From positions 1-53,979 of the forward strand of contig JAUILK010000024.1 in the NCBI GenBank assembly GCA_030433275.1: DNA of 53,979 bases, read 5' to 3'. The notes under the pieces are model-generated. The model saw only the letters and a program-made list of their open reading frames with translations. It had not been told where the DNA came from and did not search any database. This DNA is from Gammaproteobacteria bacterium (GTDB taxonomy: Bacteria; Pseudomonadota; Gammaproteobacteria; Nitrococcales; Nitrococcaceae). This document shows positions 35,319 through 44,469 of this stretch, in pieces (position 1 is the stretch's first letter; the number at the start of each line of letters is the position of its first letter). Position numbers and translations under genes: made by a program.

Positions 35319-36338
35319 CTACAGCACGTAGTTATGTGCCAGCGCGAGGTATTCGGTAGACCGGTTCATCCACTTGTCGCGGTTGCGTTCGGGGTCTCGG
35401 GCCAGGTGCCAGACGGCTAGCTTTGCCCAGAGCATGGCGCGGCAGGCCATGAAAAAGCAGTATAACCTCTCCGATGACTCATCCCGGCTGGATTCGGCGT
35501 AGCAACGGAGTAGACGCTTTCTCACCCAATTCGCCCCGCAACGATCGCACTCCATGGCAAGCAAGCTGATCTCGTCGATTGCGTCCAGTGTTCTCAGGCC
35601 AGGGTTGAACTCTAGACAGTCGATGACTACGGGTTCCGGGGCGAAGTAGACGTGCTCGGGACGGAGATCGCCGTGCCCTTCGACAATCCGGCCGGCACCC
35701 ACGCGTTCCCGCAATGTGTGTTCCAAATCGTACGCGATGCCGTGGAGAGCTGTGGCAATTCGTTTTATCAGATTACGGTCGAGGCGGTAGCGGCGCTCGG
35801 CCAGGGTATTGGTGTCTTCGCGGATTCGCCGGTGCAGGTCTTCGACATATAAGGACGGGTCCGGCGACAGGCCGGGCAGTTTCTCGTGGAACCGGGCAAG
35901 GGTGGTGGCCAGTGAATCGATCGCCTCGGGGGGCAACCTGCGCTGCTGTAGGAGCCAGTCGAAATTTTGCGTTTCCGCCAAGCGACGCATTCGCACGACA
36001 TACTCCACGGAGCTGCCAGGACCATCCAGCGTCAGCGCGCCACACCCATCCTGCATCACGCTACTCACGCCCAGATATATGTTGGGAGCCAGGCGGCGGT
36101 TCAGCCTGACTTCGGCCTGGCATTGCCCATACCGCGTCTCGACGGTGGAGTAGTCGAGATAGCTGTAGTGCAGCGCCTTCTTGAGCTTGATCACCTGATA
36201 CGCCGATAGGAGAAGCCAGGATAAGTGCGTTTCCATGATTTCGATAGGCGCTGCGCTCTCCTGGCTCAGAGTGCTCTGCAATGCATCGATCATCCGGCGT
36301 TGGCGTTCGAGCTGCGCTTGCAAGAAAGTTGATGGCAT
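35319..36338 (-). CDS. COG2187-type aminoglycoside-phosphotransferase-like protein
   Basis: A 339-residue protein kinase-like-fold protein of the COG2187 type. Typical is the block HLSWLLLSAYQVIKLKKALH followed by DYSTVETRY and EVRLNRRLAPNIYLGV. The catalytic loop is EGHGDLRPEHVYF and the metal-binding aspartate is in VVIDCLEFN. Many relatives carry a C-terminal P-loop kinase domain; that domain is absent here, so it is the short form. The substrate is unknown and there is no reason to infer antibiotic resistance. It is convergent with hsp20. Confidence 0.8.
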   Translation of the reverse strand: MPSTFLQAQLERQRRMIDALQSTLSQESAAPIEIMETHLSWLLLSAYQVIKLKKALHYSYLDYSTVETRYGQCQAEVRLNRRLAPNIYLGVSSVMQDGCGALTLDGPGSSVEYVVRMRRLAETQNFDWLLQQRRLPPEAIDSLATTLARFHEKLPGLSPDPSLYVEDLHRRIREDTNTLAERRYRLDRNLIKRIATALHGIAYDLEHTLRERVGAGRIVEGHGDLRPEHVYFAPEPVVIDCLEFNPGLRTLDAIDEISLLAMECDRCGANWVRKRLLRCYAESSRDESSERLYCFFMACRAMLWAKLAVWHLARDPERNRDKWMNRSTEYLALAHNYVL

Positions 36339-36598
36339 ATCCTGCGCTATTCCTCCCTCGCGCGGGTCGACGTGAACCTCATGTCAGCAGCGAATTCCCA
36401 CGCCAAATCGTGTGATAGCCTGACTCGATGGATGCGGCTGCCGCCTAGTAAAGCCCGGTGTGCTTCATGATTTTTTGCTCGCTGATCGCGCATCTATTAA
36501 GCAAGATCGACTTGTACCCGGCTTGCTGCATCCTAAGCTAAAGAATAGAGTCTCCCATGGCTACACCACACCACCTCGAGCGATCGGAAGGGGAGTGA

Positions 36599-37735
36599 AT
36601 GGGCAAAACCAGCGATGCGGCCCTCATAACCCGGGTTGGAGTGCAGCGGCTCATCGAGGTGCTTACCGCCCGCGGTTACCAAGTGATCGGTCCAACCGTT
36701 CGTAATGGCGCGATCGGCTATGATGCGATCGCCGGCATCGGCGATTTCCCGGTGGGTTGGACCGACGAACAGGATGGCGGGCACTACCGCCTTCGGCGGC
36801 GCGACGATGCGGCGTTTTTCGGCTATGCGGTTGGGCCGCATTCCTGGAAGCGCTATCTGCATCCGCCCCGATTGCGACTCTGGCGGGCGCAACGCAGCGG
36901 CGATGAGATGCGGATTATCGATGAAGACGATGAGCCGCCACGCTATGCATTCATTGGTGTACGGGCATGCGAACTCAATGCCATTGCCATCCAGGACAAA
37001 GTCTTTCTCGGTGGTCCCTATGTGGATCCGCACTATCGGTCCCGTCGAGAGGCTATCTTCACCGTGGCCGTGAACTGTGCCGTGGCGGGAGGGACCTGTT
37101 TTTGCGCGTCCATGGGAACCGGGCCGAAGGTGGAAGCCGGTTTCGATCTGGCCCTTACTGAGATCGTTCATGACGGCGAACACCGTTTCCTCGTCGAGCC
37201 AGGGACGGACTTCGGCGCGCAGGTGCTCGCCGAGCTACCCTATCGGCCGGCACCGCCGGCCGATATCGATACGGCACGGGCCATCGTGGAGCGCACCGCG
37301 CAGAGTATGGGACGCGAGATGCCGGCTACCGACGTCCCCGCTTTACTGCGGCGCAACCTGGAACACTCACGCTGGGACGATGTGGCCGAGCGTTGCCTCA
37401 CTTGCGGCAACTGCACCATGGTTTGCCCGACCTGCTTCTGCACGAGTGTGGAAGACGAGACGGATCTCAGCGGTACGATGGCCACGCGCACGCGGCGCTG
37501 GGATTCCTGCTTTACGATGGATTTCTCTTATATTCACGGCGGCAGTGTTAGAAGTTCCACCCGAGCGCGTTATCGCCAGTGGATGACCCACAAGCTGTCC
37601 ACGTGGGTCGAGCAATTCGGGACCTCGGGCTGCGTGGGTTGCGGCCGCTGCATCAGCTGGTGTCCGGTCGGAATCGATATCACCGAGGAGGTCCGGGTGC
37701 TTCACGAGGACGAGTGTGACGGAGACGACTCGTGA
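36599..37735 (+). CDS. NiFe hydrogenase (group 3b type) beta subunit, 4Fe-4S dicluster protein
   Basis: A 378-residue electron-transfer subunit like HydB/HyhB of the soluble sulfhydrogenase. Two ferredoxin-like clusters are seen near the C-terminus: [16 protein letters not shown] (from Cys266) and [17 protein letters not shown] (from Cys345). The preceding 200 residues match the HydB domain ([20 protein letters not shown]). It should pass electrons between the small-subunit clusters and the flavin subunit. ATG 36599 is preceded by AGGGGAG. It is the first gene of the hydrogenase operon and overlaps the next gene by four bases. Confidence 0.9.
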   Translation: MGKTSDAALITRVGVQRLIEVLTARGYQVIGPTVRNGAIGYDAIAGIGDFPVGWTDEQDGGHYRLRRRDDAAFFGYAVGPHSWKRYLHPPRLRLWRAQRSGDEMRIIDEDDEPPRYAFIGVRACELNAIAIQDKVFLGGPYVDPHYRSRREAIFTVAVNCAVAGGTCFCASMGTGPKVEAGFDLALTEIVHDGEHRFLVEPGTDFGAQVLAELPYRPAPPADIDTARAIVERTAQSMGREMPATDVPALLRRNLEHSRWDDVAERCLTCGNCTMVCPTCFCTSVEDETDLSGTMATRTRRWDSCFTMDFSYIHGGSVRSSTRARYRQWMTHKLSTWVEQFGTSGCVGCGRCISWCPVGIDITEEVRVLHEDECDGDDS

Positions 37736-38193
37736 AAGGGATCGAGCAGATTGTCCAGGAGCATCCGTTTTTCCAGGGGCTGGATGAAGCCTTTTGTGAT
37801 TTGGTCTGCACCTGCGCGCGCAATGTGCGCTTCGACAGCGGCGAGTATCTTTTCCAAGAGGGTGGTGTGGCCGACACGCTCTATCTCATCCGCCATGGCC
37901 ATGTCGCGCTCGAAATCGCCGTTCCCGGCCGTCCCGCCGTGCGGTTTCAGACACTGGGTGACGATGAACTGGTGGGCATTTCCTGGCTGGTGCCGCCCTA
38001 TCGCTGGGCTTACGATGCCCGCGCCATAGAGTTGACTCGCGCCATCGCCATGGATGCCGGCTGTCTGCGCGGTAAGTGCGAGTCGGACCATGATCTGGGC
38101 TACGAGGTCATCAAGCGGTTGATGCCGATACTGATTGGGCGTTTGCAGGCTACCCGTATGCAGATTCTCGATGTCTACGGCGCTCCGGAGTAA
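37732..38193 (+). CDS. Cyclic-nucleotide-binding-domain protein in hydrogenase operon
   Basis: A 153-residue protein consisting of one Crp-type cNMP-binding beta-barrel (residues about 8-115; ARNVRFDSGEYLFQEGGVADTLYLIRHGHV) and a helical tail. There is no helix-turn-helix domain, so it is not a transcription factor of the Crp type. The phosphate-binding cassette is poorly conserved, so nucleotide binding is uncertain. GTG 37732 overlaps the beta-subunit stop (GTGA), meaning coupled translation. Similar proteins occur at this place in bacterial group 3b hydrogenase operons, where their role is not defined; redox or allosteric control is my inference. Confidence 0.8.
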   Translation: MKGIEQIVQEHPFFQGLDEAFCDLVCTCARNVRFDSGEYLFQEGGVADTLYLIRHGHVALEIAVPGRPAVRFQTLGDDELVGISWLVPPYRWAYDARAIELTRAIAMDAGCLRGKCESDHDLGYEVIKRLMPILIGRLQATRMQILDVYGAPE

Positions 38194-38197
38194 CCTC

Positions 38198-39037
38198 ATG
38201 CGCTTGTCGATGCCGTCCGATCCCATGCGGCCGGCCCCGACGCGGGTGCTTACCCGGCGCCGGGAGGTTGCCGACACATGGACCTTGGAGCTGGAGCCCG
38301 GAGGCACAGCGGAGCGTCCGTTCGCTCCCGGTCAGTTCAATATGCTCTATGTTTTCGGTGTGGGCGAGATTCCGATCAGTCTGAGCGGGGATCCCGCCAG
38401 TCCCCACCGGCAGGTGCACACCGTGCGGGCGGTGGGGCCGGTATCACGGGCGCTGGCGGCGCTCGGACCGGACGCTGCCGTTGGCGTGCGCGGGCCGTTC
38501 GGCCAGGGCTGGCCGGTGGAGGCGGCGGCCGGCGCCGATGTCGTGCTGATCGCCGGCGGGCTGGGTCTCGCGCCTTTGCGCCCCGCGCTGTATTACATTC
38601 TGAGCCGGCGCGCCCGCTATGGGCGCGTGGTGCTGCTCTATGGCGCGCGCAGCCCCGGCGACATCCTGTTCCGTCGCGAGCTGGAGCGCTGGCGGCGCCG
38701 CACGGATCTGGAGGTCCGGGTTACGGTGGACCACGCGGGCAGCGACTGGCTCGGCCGCGTGGGTGTGGCTACTAACCTGGTTCCCTTGGCGTCGTTCGAC
38801 CCCGGGGATACGGTCGCCTTTGTGTGCGGCCCGGAAGTGATGATGCGCTTCGCCGTGGCGGCGTTACGGGAGGCCGGCGTCGACACCGCTGCCATCTATT
38901 TGTCGATGGAGCGCAACATGAAATGCGCTATCGGTCATTGTGGACATTGTCAATTCGGGCCGACTTTCGTCTGTAAAGACGGACCGGTCCTGTCCTTCGA
39001 GCGCATTCGCGGATTGCTCAGCCGCAAGGAGATTTGA
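38198..39037 (+). CDS. Hydrogenase FAD/NAD(P)-binding gamma subunit
   Basis: A 279-residue flavoprotein of the HydG/HyhG type. FAD-binding residues include [10 protein letters not shown]; the NAD(P) motif is [14 protein letters not shown]; the C-terminal 2Fe-2S site is [13 protein letters not shown] with a fourth cysteine in FVCKDGP. It is homologous to dihydroorotate dehydrogenase electron-transfer subunit PyrK. In group 3b enzymes it exchanges electrons with NADP(H). ATG 38198 follows GGAG of the previous gene's end. The small-subunit gene begins two bases after the stop. Confidence 0.9.
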   Translation: MRLSMPSDPMRPAPTRVLTRRREVADTWTLELEPGGTAERPFAPGQFNMLYVFGVGEIPISLSGDPASPHRQVHTVRAVGPVSRALAALGPDAAVGVRGPFGQGWPVEAAAGADVVLIAGGLGLAPLRPALYYILSRRARYGRVVLLYGARSPGDILFRRELERWRRRTDLEVRVTVDHAGSDWLGRVGVATNLVPLASFDPGDTVAFVCGPEVMMRFAVAALREAGVDTAAIYLSMERNMKCAIGHCGHCQFGPTFVCKDGPVLSFERIRGLLSRKEI

Positions 39038-39038
39038 T

Positions 39039-39821
39039 ATGGCCCGCCGCCGGCGCAAGCCGCGCCTCGCCGTTTGGAAATTCGCCTCGTGCGATGGCTG
39101 TCAGCTGAGTCTGCTTGACTGCGAGGACGAACTGCTGGCGGTGGCCGATGCCTTGGAGATTGCCTATTTTCCGGAGGCGAGCCGCGGCGAGATTCGGGGC
39201 ACCTACGATCTCTCGCTAGTGGAAGGATCCATTACCACCGCCCATGATGCTGCGCGCATTCAGGATGTTCGCCGGCGCTCGTGCAGGCTAGTCACCATCG
39301 GGGCTTGCGCCACCGCTGGCGGCATCCAAGCACTGCGCAACTTTGCGGACGTGGAAGCGTTTATCTCCGTAGTTTATGCGAACCGTGCGTATATCCAGAC
39401 GCTGGCGACCTCCACGCCCATCGCCGATCATGTCGGTGTGGATTTCGAGTTGCAGGGTTGCCCTATCAACAAACGCCAGCTGCTGGAGGTGATCACGGCC
39501 TTTTTGAGCGGCCGGCGCCCGACCATACCGAGCCACAGCGTCTGTATCGAGTGCAAGCTCAAAGGCAACGTCTGCATCATGGTGGCTCACGGCACTCCCT
39601 GTCTCGGCCCGGTGACCCACGCCGGCTGCGGTGCGCTGTGCCCGTCGTATAACCGCGGTTGCTACGGTTGCTACGGGCCTATGGAGACGCCGAATACGCG
39701 GGCACTGAGCGAGTGGTTACAGAGTCTCGGAATGACGCCCGGCGACCTTCTGCGCGTATACCGGAAATTTTACGCCAACGCCGCGGCGTTTCGTACCGAG
39801 AGTAAACGGCATGACCCATAA
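39039..39821 (+). CDS. NiFe hydrogenase small (delta) subunit
   Basis: A 260-residue small subunit carrying iron-sulphur clusters. Proximal-cluster ligands are Cys18 and Cys21 ([11 protein letters not shown]), with IGACATAGG and QGCPINKRQ. The C-terminal half is cysteine-rich ([37 protein letters not shown]), matching distal clusters of group 3 hydrogenases. There is no twin-arginine signal, so the enzyme is cytoplasmic. AAGGAG lies upstream of the ATG. It overlaps the large-subunit gene by 11 bases. Confidence 0.92.
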   Translation: MARRRRKPRLAVWKFASCDGCQLSLLDCEDELLAVADALEIAYFPEASRGEIRGTYDLSLVEGSITTAHDAARIQDVRRRSCRLVTIGACATAGGIQALRNFADVEAFISVVYANRAYIQTLATSTPIADHVGVDFELQGCPINKRQLLEVITAFLSGRRPTIPSHSVCIECKLKGNVCIMVAHGTPCLGPVTHAGCGALCPSYNRGCYGCYGPMETPNTRALSEWLQSLGMTPGDLLRVYRKFYANAAAFRTESKRHDP

Positions 39822-41100
39822 GACCATCAAGGTGAACTACCTTGCCCGGGTCGAGGGCGAGGGCGCGCTGCGCGTCACGGTGCGCGATGGTGTGGTCCGC
39901 GCTGCCGAATTGCGCATCTTCGAGCCGCCCCGTTTTTTCGAGGCGCTGTTGCGCGGTCGAGCGTTTGCCGAGGCACCGGATATCACCGCCCGCATTTGTG
40001 GGATCTGCCCGGTGGCCTATCAGATGAGTGCGGTGCATGCCATGGAGAACGCGCTGGACGTGCACGTCGACGGCCCGCTGCGCGCGCTTCGCCGGTTGCT
40101 CTACTGCGGTGAATGGATCGAAAGCCACGCCTTGCATATCTATCTGCTCCACGCACCGGATTTTCTGGGCTATGCCGGAGCCATCGATATGGCTCGGGAT
40201 CATCCCGAGACGGTGCGTCGCGGTCTGGCCTTAAAAAAGGTGGGCAATGCGGTGCTGTCGCTGCTGGGCGGTCGAGAGGTCCATCCCATCAACGTCCGCG
40301 TGGGGGGCTTCTATCGTACGCCGACTCCCCAGGAACTCGCTCCCCTCGCCGAGAATCTCCGGCGTGCACGGGAAGCAGCGTTGGAGACGGTTCGCTGGAC
40401 CGCCGGTTTCGATTTCCCCGACTGCAATCGCGATTACGAGTTAGTCGCGCTGCGCCATCCGCAGGAATACCCCTTCAACGAGGGGCGTATCGTCTCCAAC
40501 CGAGGGTTGGATATCTCGGTCGCCGAGTACAATCGGCACTTCGTCGAGGAGCACATTGCGCATTCCACGGCGCTGCACTCGCGGCTGCGGGAGCGCAACC
40601 GTTATCTGGTCGGGCCGTTGGCGCGCTACAGCCTCAACCATGACCGCCTCTCGCCCCTGGCCCGGGAAGCCGCGGCCGAGGCCGGGCTGGGGCCGAGTTG
40701 CACTAATCCGTTCCAGAGCATCATCGTGCGCAGCGTCGAGGTGCTGTATGCCTGTGACGAGGCGTTGCGCATCATCGAGCACTATCAAGAGCCCGAGCGG
40801 GCGGCTGTCGAGCTGAGACCGTGCGCCGGTGTGGGTTACAGTGCTACCGAGGCCCCCCGCGGCCTGCTCTTCCATCGCTACCGCCTGAACGGCGATGGCA
40901 CCATTGCAGAAGCGCAGATTGTGCCCCCTACGGCGCAGAACCAACCCAGCATCGAGGAGGATTTGAAGACCTTCATCGGTGATTGGCTCGAACTGCCCGA
41001 TGCGGCGCTGCGGGAGCGCTGCGAGCAGACTGTGCGCAACTATGACCCATGCATCTCATGTGCGACGCATTTTTTGAACTTGGAGATCGACCGTGCTTGA
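39811..41100 (+). CDS. NiFe hydrogenase large (alpha) subunit
   Basis: A 429-residue catalytic subunit. The L1 motif [10 protein letters not shown] (Cys63, Cys66) and the L2 motif DPCISCATH (Cys414, Cys417, His420) provide the four nickel-iron cysteine ligands. The nine residues after His420 are the C-terminal extension normally removed after nickel insertion, and a protease gene follows at once. Subunit makeup, lack of a signal peptide and gene order point to group 3b, the bidirectional NADP-linked enzyme type. Some members also reduce polysulfide. Whether it evolves or consumes H2 here cannot be told. Confidence 0.93.
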   Translation: MTHKTIKVNYLARVEGEGALRVTVRDGVVRAAELRIFEPPRFFEALLRGRAFAEAPDITARICGICPVAYQMSAVHAMENALDVHVDGPLRALRRLLYCGEWIESHALHIYLLHAPDFLGYAGAIDMARDHPETVRRGLALKKVGNAVLSLLGGREVHPINVRVGGFYRTPTPQELAPLAENLRRAREAALETVRWTAGFDFPDCNRDYELVALRHPQEYPFNEGRIVSNRGLDISVAEYNRHFVEEHIAHSTALHSRLRERNRYLVGPLARYSLNHDRLSPLAREAAAEAGLGPSCTNPFQSIIVRSVEVLYACDEALRIIEHYQEPERAAVELRPCAGVGYSATEAPRGLLFHRYRLNGDGTIAEAQIVPPTAQNQPSIEEDLKTFIGDWLELPDAALRERCEQTVRNYDPCISCATHFLNLEIDRA

Positions 41101-41554
41101 CCCCATGCCTTGTCGGCGCATTATCGGTCTAGGCAACCGGGGTCGGGGGGACGATGCGGTCGGGCGAATGGTCGCCGCCGGTTTGCGGGGACGGGTGCCG
41201 GAGGGTGTCCATGTAATCGAGCATGACGGCGAGAGCGCCGGTCTACTGGAGTATTTGTACGGCGCTGATGCGGTCTATCTGGTGGACGCCGCCGTCTCCG
41301 GCGCCGCACCGGGAACGATTCGGCGCTTTGATGTTCTGGAGGAAATGCTGCCAGCGCTGCCTGGGAGTGCCTCGACGCATGCACTTGGCTTGGCCGAGGC
41401 GGTTGAGTTGGCGCGTGCGCTGGGTCAGTTGCCGGCGCGTTGTTTTGTCTATGTCGTGGAGGCGGGTTCCTTCGAGGTGGGGGCGAGGCTTTCCCCAGCC
41501 GTCGCTACGGCTGTCGATACCCTGACGGCGCGAATTCTCGAGGATATCCGGTAG
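41093..41554 (+). CDS. Hydrogenase maturation protease
   Basis: A 153-residue HycI/HyaD-type endopeptidase that trims the large-subunit tail after nickel insertion. Motifs are [15 protein letters not shown] with the metal-binding acidic residue, VYLVDAA and [13 protein letters not shown] with the metal-binding histidine. GTG 41093 overlaps the large-subunit stop by eight bases; ATG 41105 is an alternative. Its position directly after the large-subunit gene fits a dedicated enzyme. Confidence 0.9.
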   Translation: MLDPMPCRRIIGLGNRGRGDDAVGRMVAAGLRGRVPEGVHVIEHDGESAGLLEYLYGADAVYLVDAAVSGAAPGTIRRFDVLEEMLPALPGSASTHALGLAEAVELARALGQLPARCFVYVVEAGSFEVGARLSPAVATAVDTLTARILEDIR

Positions 41555-41680
41555 CGACGTCGGTGTACGAGAGTTCGGTTGAGCAATCGCTTTATGTGCC
41601 GTATTGGGTATTCGCGGACATGGGGGTCGGTTACGCGCCACAGCTGGGTCGCAAAGGCGCGTGAGGAGGTGGAGGATCCT

Positions 41681-41755
41681 ATGGATAGAGGCTGTCACCC
41701 GTTCAGGAGCGGGCATTGGAACGAAGGCAGGGCTTTAATTGGCGATCGTTTCTGA
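41681..41755 (+). CDS. Possible 24-codon small ORF before hypF
   Basis: ATG 41681 is preceded by GAGGAGGTGGAGG, one of the strongest ribosome-binding sites in the window, and opens a 24-residue frame that ends at 41755, just before the likely hypF start. It contains an 18-base stretch (41717-41734) repeated exactly at 50646-50663. It could be a coupling leader for hypF or a by-product of an inserted repeat. No homologue is recognised. Confidence 0.35.
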   Translation: MDRGCHPFRSGHWNEGRALIGDRF

Positions 41756-41789
41756 ACAGCAGCACGGCGCAGCCGGGTCCGGAAGCTCT

Positions 41790-44123
41790 ATGCCAGGTGA
41801 GGCGGTCCGCGTGCGCGGCCTGGTGCAGGGTGTAGGTTTCCGCCCGACGGTTTGGCGGTTGGCCACCGAGTGCGCTCTGGACGGCGAGGTCTGGAACGAT
41901 GCCGAGGGGGTGGCTATCCGCATCTGGGGCGATTGGGCGGCTCGCCGGCGCTTTTTGTCCCGGCTGTGCAGCGAGGTGCCGCCGCTCGCGCGCATCGACG
42001 CCGTGGCTACCGAGCCGCTGGGTGGGGCGCCGCCGCGCTCGGGCTTCCATATCGTTGCCAGCCGCAGCGGGGCGGTGCATACGGGTGTGGTGCCGGATGC
42101 GGCCACCTGTAGCGCCTGTTGTGCTGATATCGCCGATTCCGGCAATCGGCGATATCGCTATCCTTTCACCAACTGCACTCATTGCGGGCCGCGCCTGAGT
42201 ATCGTGCGTGGCATCCCCTACGACCGCGCGCACACCAGCATGGCGGAATTTGCCATGTGTTCGCGCTGTCGAGCCGAGTATGCGGATCCAGGCGACCGTC
42301 GCTTCCACGCCCAGCCCAATGCCTGCCCGCAGTGCGGCCCGCAGCTGTGGCTGGAACGCGCCGGCGGTGCGGCGTTTGCGGCCGATGATGCCATCGCTGC
42401 GGCGCGCCGCTTATTGGTGCAGGGGCGCATCGTCGCCGTCAAGGGGCTCGGTGGCTTCCATTTGGCCGTAGATGCGGGTAACGCGGCGGCGGTCGTCCGC
42501 TTGCGCCAGCGCAAGCGGCGTTATCACAAGCCGTTTGCACTGATGGCGCGCGAGACCGGGGTCATCCGCCGCTATTGCGCCGTGAGCGGCGCGGAGCAAG
42601 CTCTGTTGGAGAGCCCTGCCGCGCCTATCGTCCTTTTGGAGGCAAGCGGTCCGGAATCCGTTTCCGCCGCAGTGGCGCCGGGCCAACGCACGCTGGGTTT
42701 CATGCTGCCCTACACCCCCTTACATCATTTGTTGCTGCAAGGGCTGAATCAGCCGATCGTGCTCACCAGCGGCAATCTCTCCGATGCACCGCAATGCACC
42801 GACAACGACGAGGCGCGCACCCGGTTGGCCGATTTGGCCGACTATCTGCTTCTGCATGATCGAGCCATCGTCAATCGTGTCGACGATTCGCTCGCCCGGG
42901 TAGTGGACGGCACGCCGCAGCTGCTGCGCCGCGCGCGCGGTTACGCGCCGGTTCCGCTAACCTTGCCGGAGGGATTCGGCCGGGCCGCGCTGCTGCTGGC
43001 GATGGGGGGCGAACTCAAGAACACTTTTTGTCTGGTTCGGGACGGTGCGGCCATTCTCTCCCAGCACGTGGGTGATCTGGAGGACGCTGCTACTCAGGCC
43101 GACTATCGCCGGAACCTGACGCGTTACCGAGCGCTCTTCAGGCACCGCCCCGAGCGGATTGTCGTCGACTGTCATCCGGAGTATTTATCGACCAAGCTGG
43201 GACAGGCGCATGCCGAGCGCGAAGGTTTGCCGGTGCTGGCGGTGCAGCACCACCACGCCCATATTGCAGCCTGTTTAGCCGACAACGAGGTGCCCCTGGA
43301 GAGTGCGCCGGTGCTTGGTGTCGCCCTGGACGGTTTGGGTTACGGTGATGACGGCACGCTCTGGGGCGGGGAGGTGCTGCTCGCTGATTACCGGAGCTAC
43401 GTCCGCCTCGCGCGTCTTATGCAGGTGCCACTGCTCGGCGGCGCACAGGCCGTCCGCGAGCCCTGGCGCGGTGCCTACGCCCATATTCGCGCGGCGCTCG
43501 GCTGGCGGCGCTTCGCCCGTCAATACGGCCGTCTCGAACTCTGCGCCTGGCTGCGCGATCGCCCGCTGGCCACCTTGGAGGCCATGCTCGACAAGGGCTT
43601 GAACTGTCCATTAACCAGTTCTTGTGGGCGGTTATTCGATGCTGTGGCCGCCGTGCTCGGGATCTGTCGGGCGCGCGCCGGCTACGAAGGCCAGGCGGCG
43701 GTCGAGTTGGAAGCATGCGTCACGCAAGCGGCTCTGGAGACGGCAGGTGAGGGCTATCCGTTCGATTTGATCGCAGTCGATGGGTTGTACGTGCTCGACT
43801 GCACTCCCCTGTGGCCCGCGCTGCTGGATGATCTGATGCGCGGCGTTACACCGGCGCTTGTCGCGACACGCTTTCATCTCGGGCTCGCCCGCGCTTTGGT
43901 GGGTTTGGTGATTCGGCTTGGCGAGCGACCTGACGTGCGCCCGGGTGGTTCGGTGGCGTTGTCGGGGGGGGTGTTTCAGAATCGTTTGTTGTTTGAGACG
44001 GTAGCCGAGGGTCTGCGCGAAGGCGGGGTGTCCGTGCTTAGCCATCGCCGCGTACCCGTCAACGACGGGGGGCTCTCGCTGGGGCAAGCGGTGGTGGGTG
44101 CAGCCATCGGCCACGCCTTGTGA
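41790..44123 (+). CDS. hypF: Carbamoyltransferase HypF
   Basis: A 777-residue enzyme that makes the cyanide ligand precursor (thiocarbamate on HypE) from carbamoyl phosphate. Order: acylphosphatase domain (VRVRGLVQGVGFRPTVWR), two zinc fingers (CSACC..CTHCG and CSRCR..CPQCG), YrdC-like domain (VKGLGGFHLAVDA, KRRYHKPFALM) and a Kae1-like domain (AVQHHHAHIAACLAD, VALSGGVFQNRLL). ATG 41790 gives the usual family N-terminus; TTG 41739 is possible. It follows a short gap after the protease gene and starts the hyp series. Confidence 0.92.
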   Translation: MPGEAVRVRGLVQGVGFRPTVWRLATECALDGEVWNDAEGVAIRIWGDWAARRRFLSRLCSEVPPLARIDAVATEPLGGAPPRSGFHIVASRSGAVHTGVVPDAATCSACCADIADSGNRRYRYPFTNCTHCGPRLSIVRGIPYDRAHTSMAEFAMCSRCRAEYADPGDRRFHAQPNACPQCGPQLWLERAGGAAFAADDAIAAARRLLVQGRIVAVKGLGGFHLAVDAGNAAAVVRLRQRKRRYHKPFALMARETGVIRRYCAVSGAEQALLESPAAPIVLLEASGPESVSAAVAPGQRTLGFMLPYTPLHHLLLQGLNQPIVLTSGNLSDAPQCTDNDEARTRLADLADYLLLHDRAIVNRVDDSLARVVDGTPQLLRRARGYAPVPLTLPEGFGRAALLLAMGGELKNTFCLVRDGAAILSQHVGDLEDAATQADYRRNLTRYRALFRHRPERIVVDCHPEYLSTKLGQAHAEREGLPVLAVQHHHAHIAACLADNEVPLESAPVLGVALDGLGYGDDGTLWGGEVLLADYRSYVRLARLMQVPLLGGAQAVREPWRGAYAHIRAALGWRRFARQYGRLELCAWLRDRPLATLEAMLDKGLNCPLTSSCGRLFDAVAAVLGICRARAGYEGQAAVELEACVTQAALETAGEGYPFDLIAVDGLYVLDCTPLWPALLDDLMRGVTPALVATRFHLGLARALVGLVIRLGERPDVRPGGSVALSGGVFQNRLLFETVAEGLREGGVSVLSHRRVPVNDGGLSLGQAVVGAAIGHAL

Positions 44124-44138
44124 AACCGAGGTGATGAG

Positions 44139-44417
44139 ATGTGCTTGGGCATCCCGGGGCAGATTATCGAAATCAGCGACGCCGAGAACTTGTGCGGTAT
44201 CGTCAACGTTGCCGGTGTCAAGCGTGAAATCAACCTCCACTGCGTGGTCGATGCCGAACATCCGGTGGCGACCTGCCTCGGCGTCTGGGTGCTGATTCAC
44301 GTTGGTTTCGCCATGAGCCGTATCGACGAAGCCGAGGCCGTCAGGACTTTGCAGCTGCTCACCGAGCTCGGCGAGATGCAGCAGGAATTCGAGGCTATGC
44401 AGCGTTCGGAGAAATGA
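44139..44417 (+). CDS. hypC: Hydrogenase assembly chaperone HypC
   Basis: A 92-residue chaperone beginning MCLGIPGQIIEI; Cys2 coordinates the Fe(CN)2CO precursor together with HypD. The rest (VDAEHPVATCLGVWVLIHVGFAMSRID) matches the family including the C-terminal helix motif. It lies 15 bases after hypF and is followed by hypD with a short gap, so it is in the same transcript. Confidence 0.95.
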   Translation: MCLGIPGQIIEISDAENLCGIVNVAGVKREINLHCVVDAEHPVATCLGVWVLIHVGFAMSRIDEAEAVRTLQLLTELGEMQQEFEAMQRSEK

Positions 44418-44469
44418 CGAGGCATGGCGCCCATGCGGCAGAAGGCGAGGTGAGGCGAGGAGCGACGCC

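Noticed and set aside
35319-36338. Antibiotic resistance gene (aminoglycoside phosphotransferase)
   Set aside because: The kinase-like fold is shared, but the N-terminal block places it in the COG2187 group, which is not a resistance family.
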